Below are positions 42,923-50,744 of a stretch of DNA of 64,000 nucleotides, one piece after another. Numbering within the stretch: the stretch's first letter is position 1; each line of letters begins with the position of its first letter. The position numbers and the translations under genes were made by a program. The DNA lies in assembly GCF_008386585.1 (NCBI RefSeq), contig NZ_VUOB01000073.1, forward strand, positions 1 through 64,000, read 5' to 3'. A model generated the notes under the pieces. The model was not told the origin of the DNA. It made no database searches and was given only the letters and a program-made list of their open reading frames with translations. Source of the DNA: Solihabitans fulvus (GTDB lineage: Bacteria > Actinomycetota > Actinomycetes > Mycobacteriales > Pseudonocardiaceae).

Positions 42923-43645
42923 GTGGCGAACCCGGAGCCGGCGGAACCGGACCAACAGGAGATCCGAGTGCTCGTGGTCGACGACGAGCGCTACCTCGCG
43001 GAGATGATCGCCACGGCCATGCGGTACGAGGGCTGGCGGGCGGCGACGGCCGCGACAGGTGAGGAGGCGTTGGCGCAGGTCAAGGCGTTCGCTCCTGCCG
43101 TGATCGTGCTGGACGTCATGCTGCCGGACACCGACGGCTTCGCGCTGCTGTCGCAGCTGCGCGCCGGGGGCGACGAGGTGCCGGTAATCTTCCTGACCGC
43201 GCGGGACGCCACCGAGGACCGGGTGCGCGGCCTGACGCTCGGCGGCGACGACTACGTCACCAAGCCGTTCAGCCTTGAGGAGCTGGTGGCCAGGGTGCAC
43301 GGGCTGCTGCGCAGAGCCGCCATCACCCAGGCCCGCACGACCGGGCTCCAGGTGGCCGACCTGACGTTGGACGAGGACAGCAGAGAGGTGCGGCGCGGCA
43401 GCCGCCTGGTCGAGCTGACCCCGACGGAGTTCGAGCTGCTGCGCTACCTGATGCGCAACAGCCGCACGGTGCTGTCCAAGGCGCAGATCCTGGACCGGGT
43501 GTGGCAGTACGACTTCGGCGGCAACGCCAACGTCGTCGAGCTGTACATCTCCTACCTGCGCAAGAAGATCGACACGGAGGCCAGCGAGCCGCTGATCCAC
43601 ACCGTCCGGGGCGTCGGCTACGTGCTGCGCCCGCCGATCTCGTGA
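42923..43645 (+). CDS. OmpR/PhoB-family response regulator
   Basis: A 240-residue protein: receiver domain (VLVVDDERYLAEM; VIVLDVMLPDTDG with the phosphoacceptor; DYVTKPFSLEEL with the Lys) and a winged helix (LVELTPTEFELLRYLMRNSRTVLSKAQILDRVW...VVELYISYLRKKID). It is similar to actinobacterial MprA/TcrA-type regulators. Its stop overlaps the kinase GTG. Confidence 0.93.
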   Translation: MANPEPAEPDQQEIRVLVVDDERYLAEMIATAMRYEGWRAATAATGEEALAQVKAFAPAVIVLDVMLPDTDGFALLSQLRAGGDEVPVIFLTARDATEDRVRGLTLGGDDYVTKPFSLEELVARVHGLLRRAAITQARTTGLQVADLTLDEDSREVRRGSRLVELTPTEFELLRYLMRNSRTVLSKAQILDRVWQYDFGGNANVVELYISYLRKKIDTEASEPLIHTVRGVGYVLRPPIS

Positions 43646-45096
43646 ACGCGCGGCGCGGCCCGGTCGCGTTCGTCGCAAGGCAGCCCCTGCGGCGCAGGCT
43701 GTTGGGCCTGGTGCTGCTGCTGACCGTCGTGGTGGTGCTGGTCGGCGGCATGACGACCTCGCGCGCGCTGTCGATGTTCCTGCACACCAGGGTGGACCAG
43801 CAGCTGAGCCAGTTCACCAACGAGCTACAGGACGGCGTCAAGCGCGGCGACCTGCACCCGGTGCTGACCGGGCCGGGAGCGAACAGCACGGTCGGCTACC
43901 TGGTGTCGCCGGACGGCTCGACCGCGACCCTGCTCACCGGGCGCGACGCCGGCACCACGCTGGATCCCGCGCAGGCGGGCGAGGTCCTCCTGCACGTGCC
44001 CAAGGACCGCAGGCCGCAGGACGTCGACCGGCTCGGCGTGTTCGACGTGCCCTACCGCGTGCAGGCGCGGGAGGTCCCCGGCGGCGGGACCCTGGTGGTC
44101 GGCGTGCCCGTCGGCGACCTCAACCAGACGCTGAGCCGGCTGTGGGGCATCGAGTTCGCGGTCGGGCTCACGGCGGTCGTGGTGGTCGGGGTGTCCGGGT
44201 TCCTGCTGATCCGGGTGGCGCTGCGGCCGCTGGCCAAGATGACGACCACGACGAGGCGGATCGCGGCGACCGACCTGTCCGGCCCGGACTCGGCCGTCCG
44301 ACTGCGCGCGCCGGAACTGCACCCGAGGACCGAGGTCGGGCAGCTCGGGGTCGGCATGAACCACATGCTCGACGCAATCGACGCCGCGTTCGCCGCGCGG
44401 CACGAGGCGGAGAACCAGCTGCGCCAGTTCGTCGCGGACGCCTCGCACGAGCTGCGCACGCCGCTGGCGACCGTGCGCGGCTACGCGGAGCTGTTCCGCC
44501 GCTCGGAGGAGGCCGGCAAGCTCGACCCTGCCGAGCTGGCGGTGGGACTGCGGCGCATCGAGGCCGAGGCGATCAGGATGGGCCTCCTCGTCGACGACCT
44601 GCTGTTGCTGGCGCGCCTCGACCAGGGCCGGCCGCTCGGCCGCGAGCCGGTGGACCTGTGCCGGCTGGCGATCGACGCGGCGAGCGACTTCCGGGTCACC
44701 GACGACCAGCGGTCGATCCGGCTGGAGGTGCCGGCCGAGCCGATCGTGGTGACCGGGGACGAGTTCCGGCTCAGGCAGGTGCTGGCGAACCTGCTGGCGA
44801 ACGTGCACGCGCACACGCCGCCGGGCACCCCGGCGCAGGTCACCGTTGCGGGCGCGGACGGCCACGCGCTGGTGGAGGTCCGCGACGAGGGCCCCGGCAT
44901 CCCGGCGGAGGCCGCGGACCAGGTGTTCAACCGCTTCTACCGGGCCGACCCGTCCAGGACGAGGACCAGCGGCGGCAGCGGGCTCGGCCTGGCCATCGTG
45001 CGGGCCATCGTCACGGCGCACCGGGGCCGGGTGGAGCTGGACACCGCGCCGGGCCACACCGCGGTCCGCGTGCTGCTGCCCCTGGACCCCGCCTGA
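43642..45096 (+). CDS. HAMP-containing sensor histidine kinase
   Basis: A 484-residue protein: membrane helix (LLGLVLLLTVVVVLVGGM), an extracytoplasmic domain of about 130 residues, a second helix (GIEFAVGLTAVVVVGVSGFLLI), HAMP, HisKA (FVADASHELRTPLATVRGYAELF) and HATPase (LLANVHAHTP; DEGPGIPAEAADQVFNRFYRAD; GSGLGLAIV). It pairs with the coupled OmpR-type regulator, and its external domain probably senses cell-envelope stress (inference). Confidence 0.93.
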   Translation: MNARRGPVAFVARQPLRRRLLGLVLLLTVVVVLVGGMTTSRALSMFLHTRVDQQLSQFTNELQDGVKRGDLHPVLTGPGANSTVGYLVSPDGSTATLLTGRDAGTTLDPAQAGEVLLHVPKDRRPQDVDRLGVFDVPYRVQAREVPGGGTLVVGVPVGDLNQTLSRLWGIEFAVGLTAVVVVGVSGFLLIRVALRPLAKMTTTTRRIAATDLSGPDSAVRLRAPELHPRTEVGQLGVGMNHMLDAIDAAFAARHEAENQLRQFVADASHELRTPLATVRGYAELFRRSEEAGKLDPAELAVGLRRIEAEAIRMGLLVDDLLLLARLDQGRPLGREPVDLCRLAIDAASDFRVTDDQRSIRLEVPAEPIVVTGDEFRLRQVLANLLANVHAHTPPGTPAQVTVAGADGHALVEVRDEGPGIPAEAADQVFNRFYRADPSRTRTSGGSGLGLAIVRAIVTAHRGRVELDTAPGHTAVRVLLPLDPA

Positions 45097-45142
45097 TCAC
45101 TGGGCGCCCGCGCTGACCTGTCCCCGCCGGCCGGTCGCCCGG

Positions 45143-46303
45143 TCAGCCGAGCGCCCTGCGGAACCGGTCGCCGAGGTCGGCGAGGCGTTCCACCGGCTCG
45201 TTCGCGAAGACCAGCCGCAGGTAGTGCTCGCCGCTCGGGCCCCAGCCGGCCATGCCCGTCGCGGCCACCTTGGCCCGGTCGAACAGCAGCTGGGACAGCT
45301 GGGCCGGGGTGCGCCCGAGCGGCCGCGCGTCCAGCAGCAGCGACCAGCCGCCGTGCGGCCGGATGACCGGATAGTCGGCGAGCTGCCGCAGCACGGTGTC
45401 GCAGCGTCGGCGCCACTGCTCGGTCGCGTTCGCGACGTCGAGGTCCGCGTCGGGCGCGGTCAGCGCGGCGGCCACCGCCTCCTGCGCCAGCCCGACCTGG
45501 CAGACGACGTTGGTCAGCCCGACGAGGTGGATGTCGGCGAGGATCGCGGCAGGGCCGACCACCCAGCCGACGCGCCAGCCGATCAGCCGAAGCTCCTTGG
45601 ACGCGGAGCCGACGGTGATGGTCCGGTCGGCGAGGCCATCGTGCGCCGCCGGATGGCTCGGCGGGCGGCCGTCGAACCGAAGCCGCTCCATCGCCGCGTC
45701 GTAGATCAGCCACGCGTCGTGGCGCGCGCACGCGTCGGCGAGCGCGGACCAGTGGTCGTCGTCGAGGACGAGGCCGGTCGGCATGGTCGGGCTCATCAGC
45801 AGGACCGCCGCGGTGTTCGGTCCGACGGCGGCGGCGAGCCGGTCGGGGTCAACGCGCCAGCCCTCGGGTGTCGGCTGCGCCGGCACGAAGCGCGGGACGC
45901 CGCCGACCAGCCGCACCCGGTTGACCAGGCCCGCGTAGACGGGGTCGCACAGCACGACCTCCTGGCCGGGCTCGACCGTGGCGAGCAGGGTGTTGAGGAT
46001 GCCGTTGAGGCCGCCGGCCACGCTGACGCACTCGGTGTCCGGGTCGTAGCTCCGCCCGGCCGCCCTCCCGACGTGCGCCGCCGCGGCCGCCCGCAGGGAT
46101 CGCCTGCCCTGGAACGGGAGGTAGCTGTTCGCCGAGTCGTCGGAGATCGCGGCCCCGGTCGCCGCGAGCGCCACGGCGGGCGGCCGGAGGTCGGTGTCGA
46201 GGTTCTCCAAGCGGAGGATGTCCGGGTCGGCCGCCGCGTCGGCCGCGTCGCCGACCACGTCAACGCCGATGCCTGGAATCTCGCGCAGCCGGGTCACGGT
46301 CAT
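45143..46303 (-). CDS. PLP-dependent class I/II aminotransferase
   Basis: A 386-residue fold-type I enzyme. Motifs: SYLPFQGRRSLRAAAAAHV, SVAGGLNGILNTLLATV, PTMPTGLVLDDDHW (cofactor-binding region), YDAAMERLRFDG and the PLP lysine in VGSASKELRLIGWRVGW. Substrate probably an aromatic, alanine-like or aspartate-like amino acid. ATG at 46303 has TGGGGGA upstream. It is divergent, with a 52-base gap, from a XRE-cupin regulator that likely controls it. Confidence 0.87.
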   Translation of the reverse strand: MTVTRLREIPGIGVDVVGDAADAAADPDILRLENLDTDLRPPAVALAATGAAISDDSANSYLPFQGRRSLRAAAAAHVGRAAGRSYDPDTECVSVAGGLNGILNTLLATVEPGQEVVLCDPVYAGLVNRVRLVGGVPRFVPAQPTPEGWRVDPDRLAAAVGPNTAAVLLMSPTMPTGLVLDDDHWSALADACARHDAWLIYDAAMERLRFDGRPPSHPAAHDGLADRTITVGSASKELRLIGWRVGWVVGPAAILADIHLVGLTNVVCQVGLAQEAVAAALTAPDADLDVANATEQWRRRCDTVLRQLADYPVIRPHGGWSLLLDARPLGRTPAQLSQLLFDRAKVAATGMAGWGPSGEHYLRLVFANEPVERLADLGDRFRRALG

Positions 46304-46355
46304 GGCATCCCCCAGTTCACTTTGCCGATACGTCCGTACCACTATGCTGATACGC

Positions 46356-46901
46356 ATGGAGCTGGCGCAAGTGGTTGGCGGCACCGTGGCGCGGCTGCGC
46401 GCGGCGGCCGGGATCTCGTTGGCGGACCTGGCGGCCGCCTCGGACATCAGCAAGACCACGCTGCACGGCATCGAACAGGGCCAGGGCAACCCGACGCTGA
46501 GCACGCTGTGGGCGCTGGCCACCGCGCTGCACGTGCCGCTCGGCGAGCTGCTCGAGGCGCCGGCGACGCCGGTCGAGGTCGTGCGCGCCGACGACGACCG
46601 CCCGCGCGTCCTCGGCGACGCCGTCGGCGCCCGCCTGCTGCACCGCATCCGGGTGCGCGGCACGGTCGAGGTCTACGACGTCGAGGTCGCCGAGCGCCGG
46701 CAGGACTCGGCCGCCCACCTGGCCGGCGTCGAGGAGTGCCTCGTGCTGACCAGGGGGCGCGTCACGACGGGCCCGGTCGACGCGCCCGCCGAGCTGACCG
46801 AGGGCGACTCGATCCGCTTCGACGCCGGCCGCCCGCATCTCTACCAGGGGCACACCGGGGACAACCGGGCTGTGCTGCTCATGGTCCACCCCGAGCCGTG
46901 A
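46356..46901 (+). CDS. XRE-family regulator with cupin domain
   Basis: A 181-residue protein: HTH (TVARLRAAAGISLADLAAASDISKTTLHGIEQGQGNPTLSTLWALATAL) followed by a cupin barrel (ECLVLTRGRVTTGPVD...EGDSIRFDAGRPHLYQ). This family (for example PuuR, SinR-cupin) commonly governs amino acid or amine catabolism. ATG at 46356 is used; an in-frame ATG at 46344 is possible. GATACG appears twice in the short divergent gap (46327 and 46350), possible half-sites. Confidence 0.88.
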   Translation: MELAQVVGGTVARLRAAAGISLADLAAASDISKTTLHGIEQGQGNPTLSTLWALATALHVPLGELLEAPATPVEVVRADDDRPRVLGDAVGARLLHRIRVRGTVEVYDVEVAERRQDSAAHLAGVEECLVLTRGRVTTGPVDAPAELTEGDSIRFDAGRPHLYQGHTGDNRAVLLMVHPEP

Positions 46902-46934
46902 CGTCCCCGACGGACAGCGCGACGGCGGCAAGCG

Positions 46935-46976
46935 CGACGGCGGCGGTGCCCATGCGCGTGGGCACCGCCGCCGTCG
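46935..46976 (+). terminator. Rho-independent terminator after the XRE-cupin gene
   Basis: A perfect 17-bp GC-rich stem (46935-46951 with 46960-46976), loop of eight bases, followed by a short T-run (GGTTTTCC). It separates the XRE-cupin gene from the convergent protease gene. Confidence 0.85.
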
Positions 46977-47025
46977 AGCGGTTTTCCTCCCCCAGATCAG
47001 CACTCGCGCCTGGGAGTCAGAGCGC

Positions 47026-47832
47026 TCAGAGGACCGCTCGCACCGTCCAGAAGTCCGAGGAGAGCGACGCCTCAGTCAGGTAGGCATACGGCATGGTGAA
47101 GTAGCCCGCCTGCCCCCAGCCCGTACCCCACGAGTTGCGCACGGTGAACCGCTGCGTCGCGTCGTCGTACCCGACGGCGAGCACAGCGTGCCCGCCGAGC
47201 ACCTGCTCGGTCTGCGCGTTCGGCATCGGCACGACGCCCGTCTTGGCCACCTCGGCGCTCTCGAAACTGGAGTAGACGGTGAACCCGAAGACGAACGGGT
47301 ACCCGGCCGCGAGGCAGCCCCGGCACTCGTCGAGGGTCTGCGCCACCCGCTGGTAGGAGGTGACCTTGGCCTTGAGCGCGTCGGCGTAGCACTGCTGCGT
47401 CGGCTTGTCCTTGGCCTTCGAGCTGGGCGGGAAGGTGCCGTCGGGCTGCGCGGGCGTGGCGTCGTAGGGCCACTCGGTCTCCGGGCAGACACCGAGCTGG
47501 GCGACGCTCTTGACGCCGTCGCGGATCTGGGCACCGGAGTCGGAGGCGATGTTGCCCTCCATCGCGCGCTCGTTGTAGTAGATGAACAGCCGTGACGGCA
47601 TGAAGTCCTGCGACTGCTTCATCAGGTCGTACTCCACCGCCGCGCCGATCGCGTTCGCGGTGCAGCTGCCGATCTGCCCCTGGTCGTAGACGGCCGCCTG
47701 GCCGCTGCGCAGGTCGACGCTCGGCGGCAGGCTCACCAGTGCGATGCGCGGCGCCGAATAGAGGTGGTCGCGGGCGTCCGGCAGGTCACGAACCCAGCCG
47801 TAGCGGGCGATGCTCCGAGGTGTACTTGCCAC
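47026..47832 (-). CDS. C1 (papain) family cysteine protease
   Basis: A 268-residue protein with the papain triad: Cys in DQGQIGSCTANAIGAAVEY, His in GGHAVLAVGYDD, and Asn in FTVRNSWGTGWGQAGYF; the Gln of the oxyanion hole is in DQGQ. SRLFIYYNERAMEG and the DAGAQIRDG-like segment are typical of bacterial C1A enzymes. No signal peptide or inhibitory prodomain is evident, so it may be cytoplasmic or non-classically exported. GTG at 47832 follows AAGGAG. Confidence 0.9.
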   Translation of the reverse strand: MASTPRSIARYGWVRDLPDARDHLYSAPRIALVSLPPSVDLRSGQAAVYDQGQIGSCTANAIGAAVEYDLMKQSQDFMPSRLFIYYNERAMEGNIASDSGAQIRDGVKSVAQLGVCPETEWPYDATPAQPDGTFPPSSKAKDKPTQQCYADALKAKVTSYQRVAQTLDECRGCLAAGYPFVFGFTVYSSFESAEVAKTGVVPMPNAQTEQVLGGHAVLAVGYDDATQRFTVRNSWGTGWGQAGYFTMPYAYLTEASLSSDFWTVRAVL

Positions 47833-48374
47833 GTGATGCTCCTTCCCGGACCTACGACGTCGGCGAGGACGGCCATCCCCGTTCCGCCCGGCCGACGCGT
47901 GGGATCCGGTGAGTTCATGCCGTCCTTCTCTCGCTGGGACGATGCGCGACGCATGGTGCCGATGCAGGGTGAATCGCGATCTTCTCTGCCGTGGCGGCGT
48001 GATCGTTTTTGTCTTGGTCGTGCGCAGTGCCTGTTGTTCACACGGGCCCAGGGATGACGTGGACCTATGCCACTAAGAGACACGGCCGTTGGGGCTGATA
48101 CATGGATCCCCCGGACGTGTGAACGTGAGCTGTCAAGGACCCGCCGTGCACCGCTCGGCACGGACCGGCGACGGTGCGAAAATCTCCGGTTTCGGCGACG
48201 ACGACCGATTTACCGATCGATGGCGAGACCCGATCTGCATGAAGGGGCTCCCGATGCTGCCCTCGCCGACGATATGGTGCCGTCCGCCTCGGCTCAGTGC
48301 CCCACGGGTCGAGGCGTCCCGCATGCCTGCATACGGCGGGACCCTGCCGCGATGGGGAGTCAACGGAGGTCCGG
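47833..48374. other. 542-base intergenic region, no gene seen
   Basis: Divergent upstream region of the protease and the MHS transporter. Several overlapping frames are open on both strands, but none has a ribosome-binding site, a domain or convincing composition. It is less GC-rich than its surroundings. No tRNA, repeat or riboswitch was recognised. Confidence 0.5.
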
Positions 48375-49718
48375 ATGGCGATCGAGTCACGCCCTGGCTT
48401 ACCAGGCACCGCAACCATGAAACACAGCGTAATCGGAAATGTGATTCGCGGATCCGTAGGTAACCTTATCGAGTGGTATGACTGGTACGCATACACCGCG
48501 TTCAGTATCTATTTCGCCAGCACGTTCTTCCCCTCTGGCGACCAGACGGCCCAGCTGATGAACACTGCGGCCGTCTTCGGGGTCGGCTTCGTGATGAGAC
48601 CCATCGGCGGCTGGCTGTTCGGCCGCTACGCCGACCGGTTCGGCCGCCGCGCCGCGCTGACCGTCTCGGTCACGCTGATGGCCCTCGGCTCGCTGGTAAT
48701 CGCGTTCGCGCCGGGCTACGACTCCGTCGGCGCGCTCGCCCCCGCGCTGCTCGTCGGGGCCCGGCTGTTGCAGGGCCTCTCGGTCGGCGGCGAGTACTCC
48801 ACCTCGGCGACCTACCTGTCCGAGGTCGCCGCCGCCCGGCGGCGCGGCTTCTACTCCAGCTTCCAGTACGTCACGCTGACCTCGGGACAGGTGCTCGCCC
48901 TGCTCCTCCAGATCGTGCTCCAGGGCCAGCTGACCACCGCGCAGATGCAGGACTGGGGCTGGCGCATCCCGTTCGTCATCGGCGCGCTGTTCGCGGTGAT
49001 CGTGATGTACCTGCGCAGCACCATGGACGAGTCCGAAGTCTTCCAGCTCGCCGAGGACGGCAGCTCCGGCGACCACGGCACGCTGCGGGTGTTGTTGCGC
49101 TACCCCAGGGAATGCCTGCTGGTGGCCGGCCTGACGCTGGGCGGCACGGTGGCGTTCTACACCTACACCACCTACATGCAGAAGTTCATGATCGGCACCA
49201 GCCACATCAACAAGAGCACGGTCACCTGGATCAACTTCTTCGCGCTGCTGGTGTTCGTGGTCATCCAGCCGCTGGCCGGCGCGCTGTCCGACCGGGTCGG
49301 CCGGCGCCCCATGCTGCTCGGCTTCGGCATCCTGGGCACGCTGGTCACCGTGCCGCTGCTGACCGTGTTGTCGCACACGAAGGACCCGCTGATCGCGTTC
49401 GCCCTGATGCTGGGCGCGCTGGTGATCGTGACCGGCTACACCTCGATCAACGCGGTCGTGAAGGCCGAGCTGTTCCCCACCAAGATCCGCGCCCTCGGCG
49501 TCGGGCTGCCCTACGCGGTCACCGTCGCCTTCGGCGGCACCGCCGAGTACGTGGCGCTGTGGCTCAAGGAGTCCGGCCACGAAGCGGTCTTCTACTGGTA
49601 CGTCTCCGGCTGCATCCTGGTGTCGCTGGTGGTCTACGTGCTGATGCGGGAGACCTCGCAGGACTCGCCGCTCGAGCGCGAGGCCGCCCTCGTCGGCGCC
49701 GGGCCGACGGACCGCTGA
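48375..49718 (+). CDS. MFS transporter, metabolite:H+ symporter (MHS/KgtP-like) family
   Basis: A 447-residue, 12-helix transporter. GNLIEWYDWYAYTAFSIYFASTFFP and RPIGGWLFGRYADRFGRRAAL are the hallmarks of the metabolite:proton symporters (KgtP, ProP, CitA). RLLQGLSVGGEYSTSATYLSEVA is the family motif 4. Likely uptake of a 2-oxo acid, betaine or another organic acid. ATG at 48375 has ACGGAGGT five bases upstream. Confidence 0.9.
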   Translation: MAIESRPGLPGTATMKHSVIGNVIRGSVGNLIEWYDWYAYTAFSIYFASTFFPSGDQTAQLMNTAAVFGVGFVMRPIGGWLFGRYADRFGRRAALTVSVTLMALGSLVIAFAPGYDSVGALAPALLVGARLLQGLSVGGEYSTSATYLSEVAAARRRGFYSSFQYVTLTSGQVLALLLQIVLQGQLTTAQMQDWGWRIPFVIGALFAVIVMYLRSTMDESEVFQLAEDGSSGDHGTLRVLLRYPRECLLVAGLTLGGTVAFYTYTTYMQKFMIGTSHINKSTVTWINFFALLVFVVIQPLAGALSDRVGRRPMLLGFGILGTLVTVPLLTVLSHTKDPLIAFALMLGALVIVTGYTSINAVVKAELFPTKIRALGVGLPYAVTVAFGGTAEYVALWLKESGHEAVFYWYVSGCILVSLVVYVLMRETSQDSPLEREAALVGAGPTDR

Positions 49719-49728
49719 CCCGATCGCC

Positions 49729-49759
49729 CCGGGGCCGTCGCGGATCGGCGGCCCCGGGT
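49729..49759. terminator. hairpin terminator after the MHS transporter
   Basis: CCCGGGGCC (49729-49737) pairs with GGCCCCGGG (49751-49759) around a 13-base loop, eleven bases after the transporter stop and before the convergent tatB. Confidence 0.65.
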
Positions 49760-49815
49760 GCCGGATCAGAGGAGGCCCGGTCGAGGTCGGCTCGGAATCG
49801 GCTCAGGGGGTCGAC

Positions 49816-50250
49816 TCAGGTCGCGTCGGGGTCGAACGGCGGGCGCTGGCCCGGCTGCAACGGCTGCTGCGGCTGGCGGGGCGGCTCGACCTGGTGGCCG
49901 TTGCTGCCGAGCTGGTCGGCCGTGCTCACGCCTGCCGCAGTGGTGCCGGACATGTTCAGCGAGTTGCCAAGGCCGGACAGCGCCGAGTTGTCGTCGAGCA
50001 GGTACCTGGTGACGGCGGCCTTCGGGTTGAGGTTACGCAGCGCGTTGAGGTCCTCGAGCGGCTTGCGCAGCTCGTCGAACTCCGGGCCGAGCTCCGAGCG
50101 CATCTGCTCCTTGGCGCCGCTGGCGTAGTCGCGCACCTGCTTGACCGCGCGCGCCAGCCAGGCCGCGGCCTGCGGCAGCTTGTCGGGGCCGAGGATGAAC
50201 AGCGCCGCCACGAGCAGGATCAGCAGGTGCTCGAAGCTGAGACCGAACAC
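49816..50250 (-). CDS. tatB: Sec-independent protein translocase TatB
   Basis: A 144-residue protein with the TatB pattern: FGLSFEHLLILLVAALFILGPDKLPQAAAWLARAVKQVRDYASGAKEQMRSELG, that is, one membrane helix, a Gly-Pro hinge and a long amphipathic helix, then a Pro/Gln-rich tail. TatB receives twin-arginine substrates with TatC. The GTG at 50250 follows GGGGAGG. A tatA-type gene lies divergently 151 bases away; tatC is not in the window. Confidence 0.88.
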   Translation of the reverse strand: MFGLSFEHLLILLVAALFILGPDKLPQAAAWLARAVKQVRDYASGAKEQMRSELGPEFDELRKPLEDLNALRNLNPKAAVTRYLLDDNSALSGLGNSLNMSGTTAAGVSTADQLGSNGHQVEPPRQPQQPLQPGQRPPFDPDAT

Positions 50251-50401
50251 GTCAATGCCTCCCCGTCGCGGGTGTTGCCCCACCCATACTGCTCCAGCAA
50301 TCCTATTGCACGGTCCCCCGGAAGGTTTCCGACAGTCGACGACCTCGCCAAATCCACGGTCGGCCGACGCTGCCGGGCCCCGCAGCGGCTATCCTGACGG
50401 C

Positions 50402-50677
50402 ATGGGTGGACTGAGTCCCGTGCACTGGCTGATCGTCCTCGTGGTCGTCCTGATCCTCTTCGGAGCGAAGCGACTGCCTGACGCGGCCCGCGGTGTTGGC
50501 CGTTCGCTGCGCATCTTCAAGTCGGAGATGGGCGCGGACCAGGCCGAGAACAAGGATGCCCAGGCTCCCGCGCCCCGGCCGGCCGAGCCGCCGGCCGTCG
50601 AGGCCCCGAGGCCCGTTCAGGCCGCACCGCTCGTGCAGGACCAGGTCCCGCAGCACAAGCCAGACGGCACCGCGTAG
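50402..50677 (+). CDS. tatA: twin-arginine translocase TatA-type pore subunit
   Basis: A 91-residue protein: a short membrane helix (PVHWLIVLVVVLILF), the FGAKRLPDAARGVGRSLRIFKSEM hinge and amphipathic helix that define TatA/E, then a Pro/Ala/Glu-rich tail. TatA oligomers form the transport path. It is not next to tatC, its usual partner, so this could be a second tatA copy. Confidence 0.88.
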   Translation: MGGLSPVHWLIVLVVVLILFGAKRLPDAARGVGRSLRIFKSEMGADQAENKDAQAPAPRPAEPPAVEAPRPVQAAPLVQDQVPQHKPDGTA

Positions 50678-50694
50678 TCAGTTCCCTTCGACCT

Positions 50695-50744
50695 TTGCCA
50701 CAACGGCCTGACCCGCGATCCGCCGGGTCAGGCCGTTGTGGCAA
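50695..50744. terminator. strong bidirectional hairpin terminator
   Basis: A perfect 21-bp stem (50695-50715 with 50724-50744) and eight-base loop. It follows tatA, and its right arm overlaps the stop codon of the convergent phospholipase gene, so it can end both transcripts. Confidence 0.9.

Noticed and set aside
47764..48360. Short frames between the protease and the MHS transporter
   Set aside because: No domain, no start context, and mutually overlapping frames in several phases.
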